Positions 37,385-50,000 of a DNA stretch of 64,000 nt are shown here, one piece after another; within the stretch, counting starts at the first letter, position 1; every line of letters begins with the position of its first letter. Below the pieces are notes generated by a model, which made no database searches, was not told the DNA's origin, and was given only the letters and a program-made list of their open reading frames with translations. Source of the stretch: Parelaphostrongylus tenuis. Lineage: Eukaryota > Nematoda > Chromadorea > Rhabditida > Metastrongylidae. The translations under genes were made by a program, and so were the position numbers. The stretch is taken from the NCBI GenBank assembly GCA_019055375.1, contig JAHQIW010000780.1:1-64000 (forward strand), read 5' to 3'.

Positions 37385-37884
37385 TTAAGCCTGTATTCGC
37401 AGGCTGCTGGGCGAGGCGGAAATGGGAATTGTAAAACTAAGCTCTGCAACAAAGTTGACAAAGAAAGAACTGGAGAACATACCTGTTAAATTAATAACAT
37501 CATCCTCAAGGCAATATTGAAGAGCTCGCGCTCTGAACTTTGCACTACTTTTTGTTCTAAAATGTAGAAAAATACTGCATCATGTGACGTTATTCAGAAT
37601 GAGTAATTTACAAACCGAATCTATATGAAGTAGGAACAACCACTTCTCAAACACGAGGCTGCGGAGGATGATTAATAGCATTGTCGGTAACAACGCTGTA
37701 CTACGAACAGTGAATAATGAATAGACTGTTCGTTAAAAAATTCGTAAAGTGAAAAATTAATCCCAAGAGCCACCGAAACCGACTTCATACGCAAATAAAA
37801 AAAATGTGGGGAATAACTCACTTCAAATTCAAAATTTTCCATACCAGCATCACAGCACGTTTTCATGGCAGTCACTATATTTTC
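37385..37884 (-). CDS. Exon group of an unrecognised minus-strand gene (3' end)
   Basis: Three exon-like segments have good nematode splice sites. 37822-37884 (21 codons, acceptor TTTTTTTTAG, donor GTGAGT) reads ENIVTAMKTCCDAGMENFEF. 37483-37556 (acceptor ACATTTTAG, donor GTATGT) reads SSAKFRARALQYCLEDDVIN. 37385-37443 (acceptor TTGTTGCAG) reads LSFTIPISASPSSLRIQA and ends in TAA. The second and third join in phase. The first and second do not, so a small exon is missing or the gene is degraded. No family was recognised; upstream exons to the right were not found before 39 kb. Confidence 0.45.
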
Positions 37885-39459
37885 CTAAAAAAAATAGATA
37901 AATTTCAAAGCATTTCAAGGGTCCTTTGCATAACTGCACTTGTTCTTTAAAATATCTAGAAAACAGTTTAATATGAGTTAAAATTCGTGACTCACTCTCC
38001 AAAAACAAACGGTAGTTGCCAATTTACATGATAGTTCGGAATTGTAAGGTATTTTCAACTTTTATTCCATATTTATTTTTAATTACTTGTTCTAATCAAT
38101 TACTTAATTCGAGAATTTTATTTTTATTACATTTGTATTAATTGTACTTGATTAGATTTGTTTTAATTGTTTTATCTAAAGTCATAAATAATTATTAATT
38201 CTAAATAGCTGTATAATTTGATCTTTATTCTACTTATAATTCGTTATCATGATAATTCATGATATAGTTTGCATAGAGAAGGGTGCCCTATCAAACTTAA
38301 ACGTGGTCAGATTTCGCGGCACCGAAGGCCGAATAATCAGGACCCATTAACCAGTATTTTACGATGTTCATGAGAAGGCCAAAAGAGAAGTGAATGCTAG
38401 AAGTACTGCAAGCGCACAGAAAAAAAAACTGTGATACGGGTTAAATGAAGAGTTAGAGTAGTACAGCAAAAGGATTAGATTTTCCTTATGACATGCGATA
38501 ATATACTATAATTCAAATGATACAGCGCAGAAATAAATTTTCAAAAGCAAGAAAATATTTCCTAACTCCAAACTGGAGACTATGTGCTAACAGTTATTCA
38601 ACAATTTACCAGCGACTATACGTGGCCAGGTCTACGAAAAAAAAAAAACACCGAAGACACCATTTTGGATCTACAAGAATCCTTATTTCCCTGCTCCTAC
38701 AGCATTGCCATTATATTAGGATCACATCCAAAGACGTTGAGTGATATGAAAACTTTAAACCCCAGGCAGAAGTTGATCACATGTTTCACCCAAACCGAGT
38801 TGCATTAAACGTTTCATAAAACTTCATGGAATTTGATTCGATACACTGTATGCTCACAACAACGACTGTCGCCCATTTTAGTGCGGTATTTTTCAATCAT
38901 TCCACTTTGCCTCTTATTCCGAACAAACAACGTCGTTGTTAACTCCACAACCCGTACAGTTCACCCCGTCCTCCACTCCCACATCCAGTACGCTGCTATA
39001 ACAATTCCATTTCCAATACAAAGGAAAAATACTACAAAACCAAGACTTGTATTCCGTTTACGTAAATAATACTAAATGTTGGACAGATAGTTGGAGTGTG
39101 AATACAAAGTCAAAATGAAAAATATTACTTCTTAGGACATCGACCTAGGATACAACCTTTTACTATGTAATACATGAACATTACTTCAATTTTTCTTGTT
39201 TTTATCACACTGATAAGCATGACAACTGATAAGACCTTTTTCCAGCTATGCAGAGATTACAGGAACTGCTGAGTTGCACTCTGCTGACTCATTCTCTCTG
39301 CATAGAAAAATTGCAACCTTTGATTTCACAATTGTAACAAAACCTTTTCCACAATTACCATAACTCTTAGACATATTTGACTATTGATATTCAATAATTG
39401 AAAAATTTACGAAGTTTTCACAGAAAATAGTTGATTGAAAGTTATTACATACCACCATG
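37885..39459. other. Unassigned AT-rich sequence
   Basis: 38041-38230 is extremely AT-rich (ATTATTTTTATTA-like). Short plus frames at 38517-39069 have no motifs. Nothing assigned. Confidence 0.35.
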
Positions 39460-39760
39460 GAGCGCATTCGAGTGGTTAGAGGTGCTCAGCGTCGCACACG
39501 AGGTCAATGGTTCTATCACGCGTTAATGGCTTACCAAGCCATCCATCCCCCCTAGGTTAGCAGACTGGTACTAGACTGGTACCAGACTTGTCTTGGAAGA
39601 TGAGCAGCACTGACTCGGTCCTGCGGGGTCCACCGCGAGTCGTTGTAAAGCCCAGATACGCATACAACCATCACCTCAAACGAAGTCAGAAATTGAACAC
39701 GAATGCATGGCGCATCCTTCACGTACTGATCAACGCCGAGAGCTTTATCCTTCAAACTTT
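39460..39760 (+). mobile_element. tRNA-derived SINE, copy 2
   Basis: The head AGTGGTTAGAGGTGCTCAGC and ATGGTTCTATCACGCGTTAA (A/B-box-like) is followed by CTGGTACCAGACTTGTCTTG, CCACCGCGAGTCGTTGTAAA, AATGCATGGCGCATCCTTCA and GATCAACGCCGAGAGCTTTA. This is the best preserved plus-strand copy. Confidence 0.8.
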
Positions 39761-39939
39761 ATATATCACTATGCATTACCAATGAAGTTTGGAAAAGACT
39801 GCTTGAAAACTTTCTAAGGTTTTTTTTAAAATTATCTCTAATGTTAATGTTGTTGCGAAACTTAAGTGATACGTTCTCCTATTACGAATAGTATCATTAT
39901 TTGACCAGAAACAATGCCCGTTCAATCATTATAACCACT

Positions 39940-39990
39940 ATCGCCACTATTATTACTACTATTACTATCATTACTACTAGTATTCTTATC
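39940..39990 (+). repeat. (ACT/ATT)n trinucleotide repeat
   Basis: CCACTATTATTACTACTATT-type imperfect trinucleotide run at about 39948-39990. Confidence 0.7.
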
Positions 39991-40014
39991 ATATTATACC
40001 TTTCCTTCGAGTGC

Positions 40015-40119
40015 TTTATTAAGACCACGCTCAAATTTCAATAGATCCTTTCATTATTACTTGAGCCAACATGTCATGTGGTCTGGTACACATGTTGGCT
40101 CAAATAATAATGAAAGGAT
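40015..40119. repeat. Family R fragment with a perfect-looking 30-bp hairpin
   Basis: 40045-40074 (ATCCTTTCATTATTACTTGA onward) is mirrored by 40090-40119 with one mismatch and a 15-nt loop. The arms are family R sequence, so part of the repeat has been copied in inverted form next to itself. Confidence 0.85.
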
Positions 40120-40129
40120 TACTACTAGT

Positions 40130-40320
40130 ACTTTTTCTATTAGTATATTCATCATTACTAATAGCATAAAAATTTTAATAATAAAATAATCAAAAATGAA
40201 AAAAATGATAATTGTAGAATAACAATTTAATAAAAATTTTTGAAAAAATAAAATGAAATGAATAAAATTAAAAAATAGAATAAAAATAAAGATAATATAC
40301 AAAATAATCATAAATTAAAA
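40130..40320 (+). repeat. A-rich low-complexity block
   Basis: AAAATGAAAAAAATGATAAT-like sequence, over 80% A+T with strong A bias on the plus strand. Frames here are compositional. Confidence 0.75.
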
Positions 40321-40324
40321 GTTC

Positions 40325-40680
40325 TTTTCAAGTGTATTCTTGAGACCATGAAAGGTATGATACATGGACGATACCAGCCATGATCAATCGAGTGTACATC
40401 ACTGTCTATTCGGTGATAATACCACTTGATAGACAGTGTAAAATATTCGTCGTCGCCTAGTTTTAGTATAGGCGACTGATCGCCCCGAGAGAACTGGCTG
40501 AAGACCAAGGGTACTGCCCTGCTGATGAGACCGTCAAGGTCGAAACACCTGTATAGGACTCTATAAGTCAGTCCATCTAACAGACCACATGACAGGTTGG
40601 CTCAAATAATAATTACGAGATATGTTGAAATTTGAGCGTGGTTTTCAAGAAAACACTTGAGATGAAAGGCATATACTTGT
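40325..40680 (+). repeat. Dispersed repeat family R, plus-strand copy
   Basis: It shares GACCAAGGGTACTGCCCTGC, AACAGACCACATGACAGGTT and TTTGAGCGTGGTTTTCAAGA with 25330-25615 and 33200-33490. It lacks the RTE remnant that follows the family in the large inverted arms, so the R sequence is a separate module. Confidence 0.65.
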
Positions 40681-41111
40681 TTATTTATTCATTTACTCAT
40701 ATCAATAATTCTGAATTGGATTTGACGCATATATGTGCTTATCAGACCAAACCCACTAACTGTTAGCTGCTGACAGCTCAATATCTGATACCGCAGAAAG
40801 GGTGATAGCCTTGCGAAGCCGTCGATAGTGTTGTGTTTAAGAGATGCCCGTGTTAGGGTAAAACAAGGTCCCAACTCCCGATTGTTATTCGAAATTTCGC
40901 CTTTCGCTCAGTGTTTTTGTGTATGTGGTTATAACGTCATAGCGCTGCCATGAAAGCGGTTGAAGAAAAATTTCTTATGGCTTCCTTGGTTTATCATTGT
41001 GAGCAGGGTGGGTAATAGCAGTTAAGGGCTCCCTACAGCATACCCGTTGACATTGATTTGATTCCGTGTCTCAGGCTCACAAAGTAATCCATTTTTGAGG
41101 GGCGAAAAAAG
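40681..41111. other. Unassigned sequence
   Basis: No repeat or gene recognised. Confidence 0.35.
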
Positions 41112-41285
41112 GTATCAGACTTGCTTGAGTGGATAGCAATGTCTCGATGCATCGGTAGGCCACTGTGAGTCATTGTAAAGGCCGGATATGCATTCATTCA
41201 CCTCTAGCGTTGCTTAATGAAGGTGAAAAGATATCCCTTAGGGACTGATCAACGCCAAGAGCTCTATCGATTATCCTTCACTTTT
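41112..41285 (+). mobile_element. SINE, 5'-truncated copy
   Basis: Only the body is present: GGTATCAGACTTGC, GGCCACTGTGAGTCATTGTA, ATGCATTCATTCACCTC and GGGACTGATCAACGCCAAGA. The tRNA-like head is missing, as expected of 5'-truncated retroposition. Confidence 0.7.
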
Positions 41286-43914
41286 TAGTAGATGTCATAA
41301 GAGCAAGCAATGGGATCAACCGGTTACCTCTGTTTTCTGTCGATTGATTTTGAATGACGAGGTGGCCTTAGAGGGCACTGGTTCACGAAGACATGAAACA
41401 ATTATAGTTCCATTCTGGAGATGAGCGATTTGACTTGTCTTGGTTAAGTGATGATTTGCACCGTTCAATATAATTATAATACGGAAGCTTTGATTAGGAG
41501 TCCCTTATTCGAATAGAAGTGTGATGGCAGCCGATCCTGTTATTCAAGGACACCCGTGTAGTCAAGTAGTAATCTTCTTTCTGCAATGGTTTTCTGAATC
41601 ATGAACTTTTAGAAAACAATGATGTTGTGAGGGGAAGCTCTATTCGACCATTTCCATTCCTACTTGTTTCATTACCCTGTGCTACTTTTCCAGCTGGAAC
41701 CTGAGTGGTTTCCGCTAATTTATCACAGAATTATTCAACTTATTTAGATCAACTACGTAAGCTGATGTAGTCTCTAGCACTGACCCTTTGTTGTGGGAAT
41801 AGGAGATGGAATGGAGGCGAAATGACAGCATATTGTCTGAGTCTTTTCAAAGCATAACTGAGATCAAAAGTGGACGATCGGTGTATTGTGCATTTGTGTT
41901 TATGAGTCGCTATCGCCATTAGAGGAAGTTATTTGATTGAGAAAATCTCCTCTACATGTAACATACTAACATTCTAACCATGTATGGGCTGAAATAGAGC
42001 AGTATCTATATTTCAAGCTCACTGTTCAAGATCCTTCCTTCTACGGTTTTGCTTCATTTCTAGCCAAACAGGTATACAATTTAGGAATCCGCTAACATAT
42101 AGAGCTCTAGCTAACTCAAGGGTCGCTGAGTTCTTTCGCTGGAAATCCAAAATGCTCCACCTGTTATGCTACTGACTTTTGAGTCGAGCACACTACTATC
42201 ACGGAGCGATCTGCATCACTCACACACATAAAGCTTGTTGAAGCGCAGGAGGTGAAAGCTTTTCGAGATTGCTTTTCATTAGACTGATTTTTAAAGGACA
42301 TCATTAGGGAAACTCAATATATTTCCGAGCTTCTAGTGATTGTCTTTCTCGGTCTAGTTCGTTGTTGTTAGCAGAGTAATTAGAGATTATCGCGGATGGG
42401 TTTACAGGTACTGTTATCAGAGAGAGCTATTCAATAATTAAGCAAAGGATAAAGTAGGTGATTATCTGCTTAAAATAACACGTAACCTTATGATCACTGG
42501 TAGTCTAGTTTCCAAGTTTAGTGCTCACTTTTTCCTCTACTCAAAAGCATCTTTTCGTCCAGTATACATTGATACGTTCACAAGACCGCTTATGATAAAA
42601 AAGGTTTTATAAATCTCATCCAAGCTCCACTCAATTAATCGTGACTTCTCACCAGTCACAAAAAAACCAATCCTTATTCATTATTAACTAGCCTTCGTTG
42701 ACACTTTAACACCATTCACATGAGATATTTCAACTGCGAATTCCACAAAAATTCTGATTTCACGTTTCCTGATGTGCCAAAGTCGTTGCTTATAATGATG
42801 TTGTCGAATATAGTTGCCGTGTTACTCGCCTCCATTCGCATAGCTTGAGCTTGGAGTTTTACCTGGAATCGTATGCACTAGTTTACTACGTGCTATAGAC
42901 ATTTGTGACTATTTATATCGCAACACTAGGTATTCGTCAACTAAGTGGGTTTGAATTACAGCATGATTTGAACTGTGCCACTCCGGAGTTGCTTTCTTTC
43001 CTTCTTAGTTGTGCTATAACAAAATGCGGTTTTTTACGGCATCAATTCTAGCATCAGCGGCAATTACGAGTCCATAATTTGAGATGCTGTTCCCAGCTTA
43101 GAGTATACTCAGTGGGGGCTAGTTTGATTTAATGTACCAGGCAGTTTCCGATGCAAATGAATACCAAATCACCAACGAACCGATTGCGGTAATTGCATCA
43201 AACTATCACATTGAAGTGTTTCTACCATCCCTCGTCAATTTGCCCGTACCAACATAAGTTTGAAAAACATCGCATGTTGAAGGTTGATTAATGGAAGTCC
43301 ATCTAAATCTCATCTGCAACGCATTTATCAGAAATCCTCCACGAAACACAGCTTTGCGAACAAAGCTTCTCACGAATGGATATCGGCAGATATACATAGC
43401 TCGCGCTTCCAGATAGGGAACGAAACCATAAGCACTGGGAATAGGTTAATTACAATGGAAGCAACTAAGAAAGGTAGACGCCAGAGTCAACCTTGAAAAA
43501 GGAAAGAAAGTAAGAAAGGTAAGGTGACATATAAGAACTTTAGTCACCGAAGAGATTATATATCGGCACATAATTAAGGGTCTTCTTGAAATTCGAGCAT
43601 AGCTTGAACAGGAGCCCTTTGAGCACCATAAGAAAGCACGGCAAATAATATCTATAACATCAGTACACATATGCAATAAATTTCCATCGATCTTGGCTCA
43701 TCATACTTACTAACCCAGTACCTAACATCTACACTGAATTTTAATAGACTAGTTTTTTACTGCGAAATTATTAGGATGCAAATAGAAAGCGTGTTTGAAC
43801 CTATACAAGAACAACATCCTAGATTAACTGAGAACAAATATTAACATGAGCAAGGTCTGACTACATCGTTATCATGTCACAGAGAATCATGCTTGAAGAA
43901 AAGACGAATAGGTG
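41286..43914. other. Unassigned sequence downstream of ecd
   Basis: Apart from weak similarity of 42180-42480 to 29750-30000, I recognise no genes or repeats. The polyadenylation region of the minus-strand ecd gene should lie just below 43915. Confidence 0.35.
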
Positions 43915-44025
43915 TCAGATATCGTCAAAATCTTCGTCCGCATCAGCAAGAGGAGGAAAAGAGTTTATGAGTTCGGACACATCAAATGCTCCATCGTCAT
44001 CAGATATGACGTTGAAATGGTTCAC
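43915..44025 (-). CDS. Probable ecd terminal exon with stop
   Basis: 36 codons plus TGA, reading VNHFNVISDDDGAFDVSELI then NSFPPLADADEDFDDI. Acceptor CTCTTTTAG. The DV-ELINSF segment resembles the DVDLNLV-LLESY tail of ECD proteins. Intron 44026-44642 holds the foldback at 44111-44533. Confidence 0.55.
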   Translation of the reverse strand: MNHFNVISDDDGAFDVSELINSFPPLADADEDFDDI

Positions 44026-47000
44026 CTAAAAGAGAACTCAAAACTGATAAATTTCACCGACTGTTTTTCAACATCGCTGTAAACATTCTATACAATCTGT
44101 AAGAACGTCTAAAGCCTTACCGAGGTTATTACGTCAGAGCCATACGCGTTTTGGAGGTATCGCCCTCTTCATCAGTGGCCCACGCCCGACACTAAACCCT
44201 ACTTTATAGTAGAGATGAAATGGTGATAGCACAACGTACAAGTACAATATTGTGCTATCACCACTTTTTCCAGTCTATAGATTCAACACTCTTACAGACT
44301 ATATCAAATGTCAAAAAACAGTGATGAAATGAATCGATTTATAACTACCAGCCGCAATCCATCGATTGAGAAAAGTGGTGATGGCACAATATTATTGAAC
44401 GTTGTGCTATCACCACATATGTCTCCCCATCTCTGCTATAAAACAAGACTCAGTTTAGGGCGTGAGCCATTGATGACGAGGGCGATACCTCCAAAATGCG
44501 TACGGCTCTGACGTAACAACCTCGGTAAGGTTTCAAACATTCTTGCAAATTTTATTGAACTCGAACCTGCCAAAATGACGCGCTATAACAAAACGTTTGC
44601 AAGCAAAAGCTTACAAAAAAGGAGTGGTACACAAATACAAACCGCTCCAGATGACAGCAGTGCTTTTTTTCAACTTCTTCTTAGGCTTTCTTATGAATAG
44701 ATCCATATCCTCTTCTTCACCTAATGATCTTTCCTCAGAGGATTCCTAGATAGAGAAAATCAGGCAAGTGGAAAATTGAATGGAAAAATTATGCAGATTA
44801 TAACGAACTTGATAGCCAAAAGAATAAAAAAATCTAGTTATCTTTGAGAACGACTATACATTCACATCGCAGTTCTACTTGGAACAGTACTATTTCTAGG
44901 CACTTTACTGATCCGTTTTCACAGCGTTTATTTTCTTTTCACTGTGTTTATCCTAGTACCGCCAGCATTAAATCCATTTTTCGTTTTCGTGAACGTCGTA
45001 GAATGCTTGCTGAGCGAGTCTCCTAGTAATCACCAAAATAGCCCGGTTCTGGCGTCCCATAGGGCAGTCGCTGTTGACTGCCGGAGAGTGCTGTGGGTGA
45101 GGCCCGGCTCTACGCGCGCCGCGACGAGCATCACAACCGGTCCCCCAACCGGCCACTACGCCCCCCAACCGTACTATGTTCCATCACATATTGATTAATT
45201 TCTAAAACTCTTTTAATCGCTCCTTTGTTTCGTACAAGTCATGTGTTAGAACTTTTGTATCTTCAGCACTGGATGATATCGGCTGGATCAGAAAAAGCTT
45301 AACCTGAACGTTTGTGCTACTATCGAATTGGGCAACATGGGGTGATACCGCCGGCGAAACTAGAGCCGTTGTCTGCTTATCTCCAATTAGCCTCTTGAGT
45401 AAGTGTTACTTCTGTTTCTGAGACTCACTGTTTCCATGCTTCAATGCTCCCGTCAATTTCGGAAAACTCAAGGGATACAGTTGTTTTCTATAAGACGACA
45501 GAAGGGCTAACAAGCTTGTAAACTTCTGGTTACATTGTTGTGGTGATGCTACGAAGATGAAGCTTGGAGTACACTTAGTATTCCTCGCTATCTATTAGGA
45601 CATCAAAAAACATAGCAAGTTATATCGCTCTTTAATGCGTGAGATTGCGTTTACACAATATGGATCTACGGCTCTTCGCGAGCTTGAATATGTTAGTACC
45701 GAAAACAAAGCGCACTAAAGTGCCGCCACAAAGTGTGCCATAATCAGTCACTAACAGTACTCGCTAACGCATACGGATTTTTAGATTTCTTTATGACAGA
45801 CAAGGCTTAGATTTCTTTATGACAGACAAGGCTTAGATTTCCAAGTTGCTGCTCAGTCAAGTGAAACGGTTATGCACAATTTGTTACTTACTATTAAGAC
45901 GGAAGTTCTCATATTGTGATACTTTCTATGCTTTCTCCTCTCTTCTTTCTATCTCCCACCTACCATCCATCCTATGGTCTCCAAATTTTGCCATATATTT
46001 AGTCAGCACTTGATACTATATGGTAATTTCACTGCTTCAAAATGAAGTGTTTCAGAGAAAACAAACTATTATCGACGGACAATCAATGAATCAACAGCAG
46101 ACTGCATAAAAGAACACCGTCAACTAAGGTTATTTCGTATGAGCAGTGTCCCACCGTAAAAAATCGATTCGATGCGATTTACAACGACTTATGCTAGAAC
46201 GAATTGCTGTAGGCTCTGAAGCAGACGAAAGCGTCAAGAAGTTAGTCAGATATGTCTTTCAACAATCTCTTTTATGGCTATGAAAATAACAAAATATTGA
46301 TTCCCAAGACCGGCTATCGATTGACCTCGGCATTGCTTACGTTTATTGAAAGTGTTTAGTTAAGTGAATTGCACGTCAATATAACTCTTTCAGGCTCTGA
46401 TGAAAGTAGAACTGCCAAAACCTTAGTCAACTGCTCTGTTGTATTGTACTGCCTATACTGTACTTCAAATAATCGTCTTTTAACAACCTCGTGTTCGCTG
46501 AATAAGAAATTTACTTTCAAACTTTCATAAGTAAGAAAGGAAAAATTGATTATTTATGCCGAACACACGGTTATGGGACCCGCGCTCTAGCCGATATGCA
46601 TAGAGTAACATCGATACTATTATAAAAAGCGAGCACCGACTGAATTGAGGTGTCTTGTGACACTGGTCAAAGATTTGATCCTGAGCTCAAGGCTCAGCAA
46701 GCTTCCCATTCTTGAGAGGTCGGCGAACTGGTACCGTACATGTCTGAGAAGATTGAAGCACTGACCTGATACATAGGTAGGCCACCGCAAGCCATTACTA
46801 AGGCCGATATACATTCAATCACTTCGAGCGATATTCTTCGTACAATTAAAGAGATACAGGGACAGATCAAAGCGGAACGCTTTATTATTTTATTTTGCTT
46901 ACTTAAGCTGAGGTCGGACAAAAGTTGTTTTGAAGAATACCTGAGACTGTTTCCTCAAAGAATGACACTGAACGCAGATCGAGTTGCTTCTCTCTCGAAC

Positions 47001-50000
47001 CCTCATTTAGCTCAACCGGAGCATTCCCAGGTTTTCAACACAGCTGGCCGTCAACTTATGTAGATCAGAAGCTTTACGAAAAAGTCTTGCATTTATTAAA
47101 CAACCTTGGCAGCTTGAAATGTTTGGCGGCTGTTCATTATTCTACGTTTCAGTGATAATGACAAAGGATATTGCTGTTAAATACTAAGACCACACATCTA
47201 TACCTAATTCGCCAAAAAGGATGAGCAAGATTTTCTTTTCATTGCCAAAGTAGTGGTCTTTTAAAACGGAGCGTCCCATACCACTTCTCGAATATTTAAA
47301 AGGCTGTGCAAAAAGTGTGTCCCAGTTTACCTTTCCTGTATAATTTTCGCAATAAAATTACATGATCTTGGTATCGTTCAATTGCGCATTTTCTTGTGAA
47401 CACTTTGTTATATAGCTTGCTTATAATTGCTATGTAATGGAGTCGTCTTGAGAAGAAATTCGCTTGCTATTCATGCACAAATGGCGCGTAGAGAAAATTG
47501 CTAGTGAAGTGGTGCGCAAGATCGATGGAGCTAAGCGCGATCCACGTGGTTGCAAAAGGACGACTAGGAAGGAGTATTTCTGCAACCAAATCATCGCCCT
47601 AAGCTCCATTAGTCTTGCACACCGCTTCACTAGCATTTTCCCCCAAGCGCTCCATGCATGAGTAGCAAGCGAATTTGCTCCCAGGACACCACCATCTTAA
47701 AGCAAGTATAGTAAGTGTAAATACAAGTATAATAACTTATATACCAAAATGTTTGCAAGAAAATGCGCAAATGAACGACACCAAAATTACGCATCTTCAA
47801 GGGAAAAATCATAATAAATAAACTAAAACAACACGAACCTTTTACACGACCTATTATTTTGCGCTAGTTGAGCAAGGTATGGATCCGTCCTACATGAGAA
47901 CTCAAAACAAGTGCTGTCACGACTGCACCACGAAGATATGGCATTTCCATCTAGCTCCCACAACTATTTCACTCCTACCATTACAACGAAAGTGCAACTG
48001 AGAGCACGTCATCGTTTAAGATGTCCGTCACTACAGTGCAGGTAATAATAAAGTCGATTAAAAGGAAAAAAAAACAGTATACGCGCCAATAAGACTCATG
48101 TCACACGTTAGATATGTCGACATTTCGTTTCGTTTCAAAGCGGACATTCGTCTGTAAGATCTGTAATTGAGGGAAGAACACACAGGGCAAAAACGCGGTA
48201 GCTTGCCCCAAAAGACTTAATCAATATAGTGGTACTGTCTACTTTTATCTAAGATGAATTTGTATCAGCAGTGCATTTAGATGCACCTTCAGTGAATAAA
48301 AGGTACGAGAGAAGTCGTCGCCGAGTGGCTGCGATGTTCGTTGCGGCGCAGCGCGGGGCTGATCTCCATCCTCCAAAAATACTCTCCGGCAGTCAACAAC
48401 GAATGTCCCTATCGAATGCCAGAGCAGGGCTATCCTCGAGATTTCATGGAGACGTGCTCAAAGTGTATTCTACGACGTTGAATCAAAAGATAAAAACACG
48501 AAGTGAATGTTAGTAGTGGGATGCGTACAGTGAAAACTGTGACACGGATCAATTAATGTGCTAAAATTAAAGAATGAAAGCTACCTTATACACATCATCG
48601 CCATTAACAACTCGTTCGAAGTGTCTCAACTGACCCGAGTTTACTGTAACAGAGGCTAGTTCCTCCTCGTTTCGAATTCTGAACGTTTTCCGATGGTAGA
48701 TGCAAATATGATAATTGAAAAAGAATAATTTCACCCACTGCAACGTCAGCTTTTGGAGGAACTGAGGCGAGCACCCGTTTTTTTTCCCAAATTACTTCTT
48801 CTCTTCCTATATACCTATAAGCAACGCTTATTACTTCAACATCAGAGACCTCACCATCAACAGAATTGAGAAATCGTACATGACGCTTAGAAATCTTCGC
48901 TCTGCAGTCACTCTCTTCATTATCGGAATCTCCAGAAATTGGCGTCTCGCTCGACGAAGACACTCCATCTGGAAGTGAAGAATATAAGTGATATCAAGAA
49001 AAGTACCATACAGTACGCTGGCTAAAAATCTCAGTTTGCAAGGCATTTTATTGGCAAAAACTATGAACAATAACACAACAGAGATCACACAGGTCCTAAA
49101 GAAAGCAAGGCATACAATTATATTAATACGAGGCCATTTAACCCATTCGTGACGGCGTGTACTATTTTTGACAGGTGCGGGTCACAGCACTTGGATTTTG
49201 AGAATTAGTTCAATCGTTCCTAATTTTCACCAAAAATAAAATGTAACCATTGTAATTCTGCTATTCTGCTTACTCAAAAAAAAAATTCATTGATGTTGAT
49301 ATTTCAAAGGTTCCCTTTTGCACACTGCACTCGCGCTCGCATTGCACGCTCCAATCGCGATCCAATTGTTCTCTGTCCCGAATGGGCTAGCCTATTTTCG
49401 GAACTGCAGCGGTATGGAACGCTGATCCATGATGAAATTATGCATAAATTTCTAAAAATCTGACAGATGACTTCACTGAGACGTAAATAGTTTGCTGCTG
49501 CAAAGTGATCCGGAAAAAAAACTATTGATGCAAGGTCTTCCCAGCAAATATGGACAACTCCAATGTGAAAATGGACGGTTTTCCGCTTTTATTCTTCTAG
49601 CTATCCTTCCATTCTCCATAAGCAGATATATTTACTAGGACTTTTCAAACAAAATTGTAAAATGAAAATGGGTATCCAAAAAGAAAAGATTTGCAGGGAT
49701 TCGGTAAATCATAATAATTCCGTGTGAAATACAATAATGATACGGTCTAGAACATCATTCACCAAATAAAAAAATTTGTTATACTGAGCCTTGCTCATTG
49801 GTCGAAGCTCCATGTGATAAAGCAGCTTGCATTGAGCTGCGTCTATTTCTATTTTTACAAAACAAGAAGTCTCTCAGGATAATACGACAACATTGTACTC
49901 TTAGCAATACATGGTCCAACACATGCATTTAGTTATAATCTTCAATGGCTTTACCTCCATGAGATACTGCGAAGGGAAATATCGTGATGTTTTCCGCAAG

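Noticed and set aside
40130..40508. Minus-strand frames rich in Ile/Phe, resembling membrane proteins
   Set aside because: They lie on an A-rich low-complexity block and a repeat copy; composition alone produces the hydrophobic reading.
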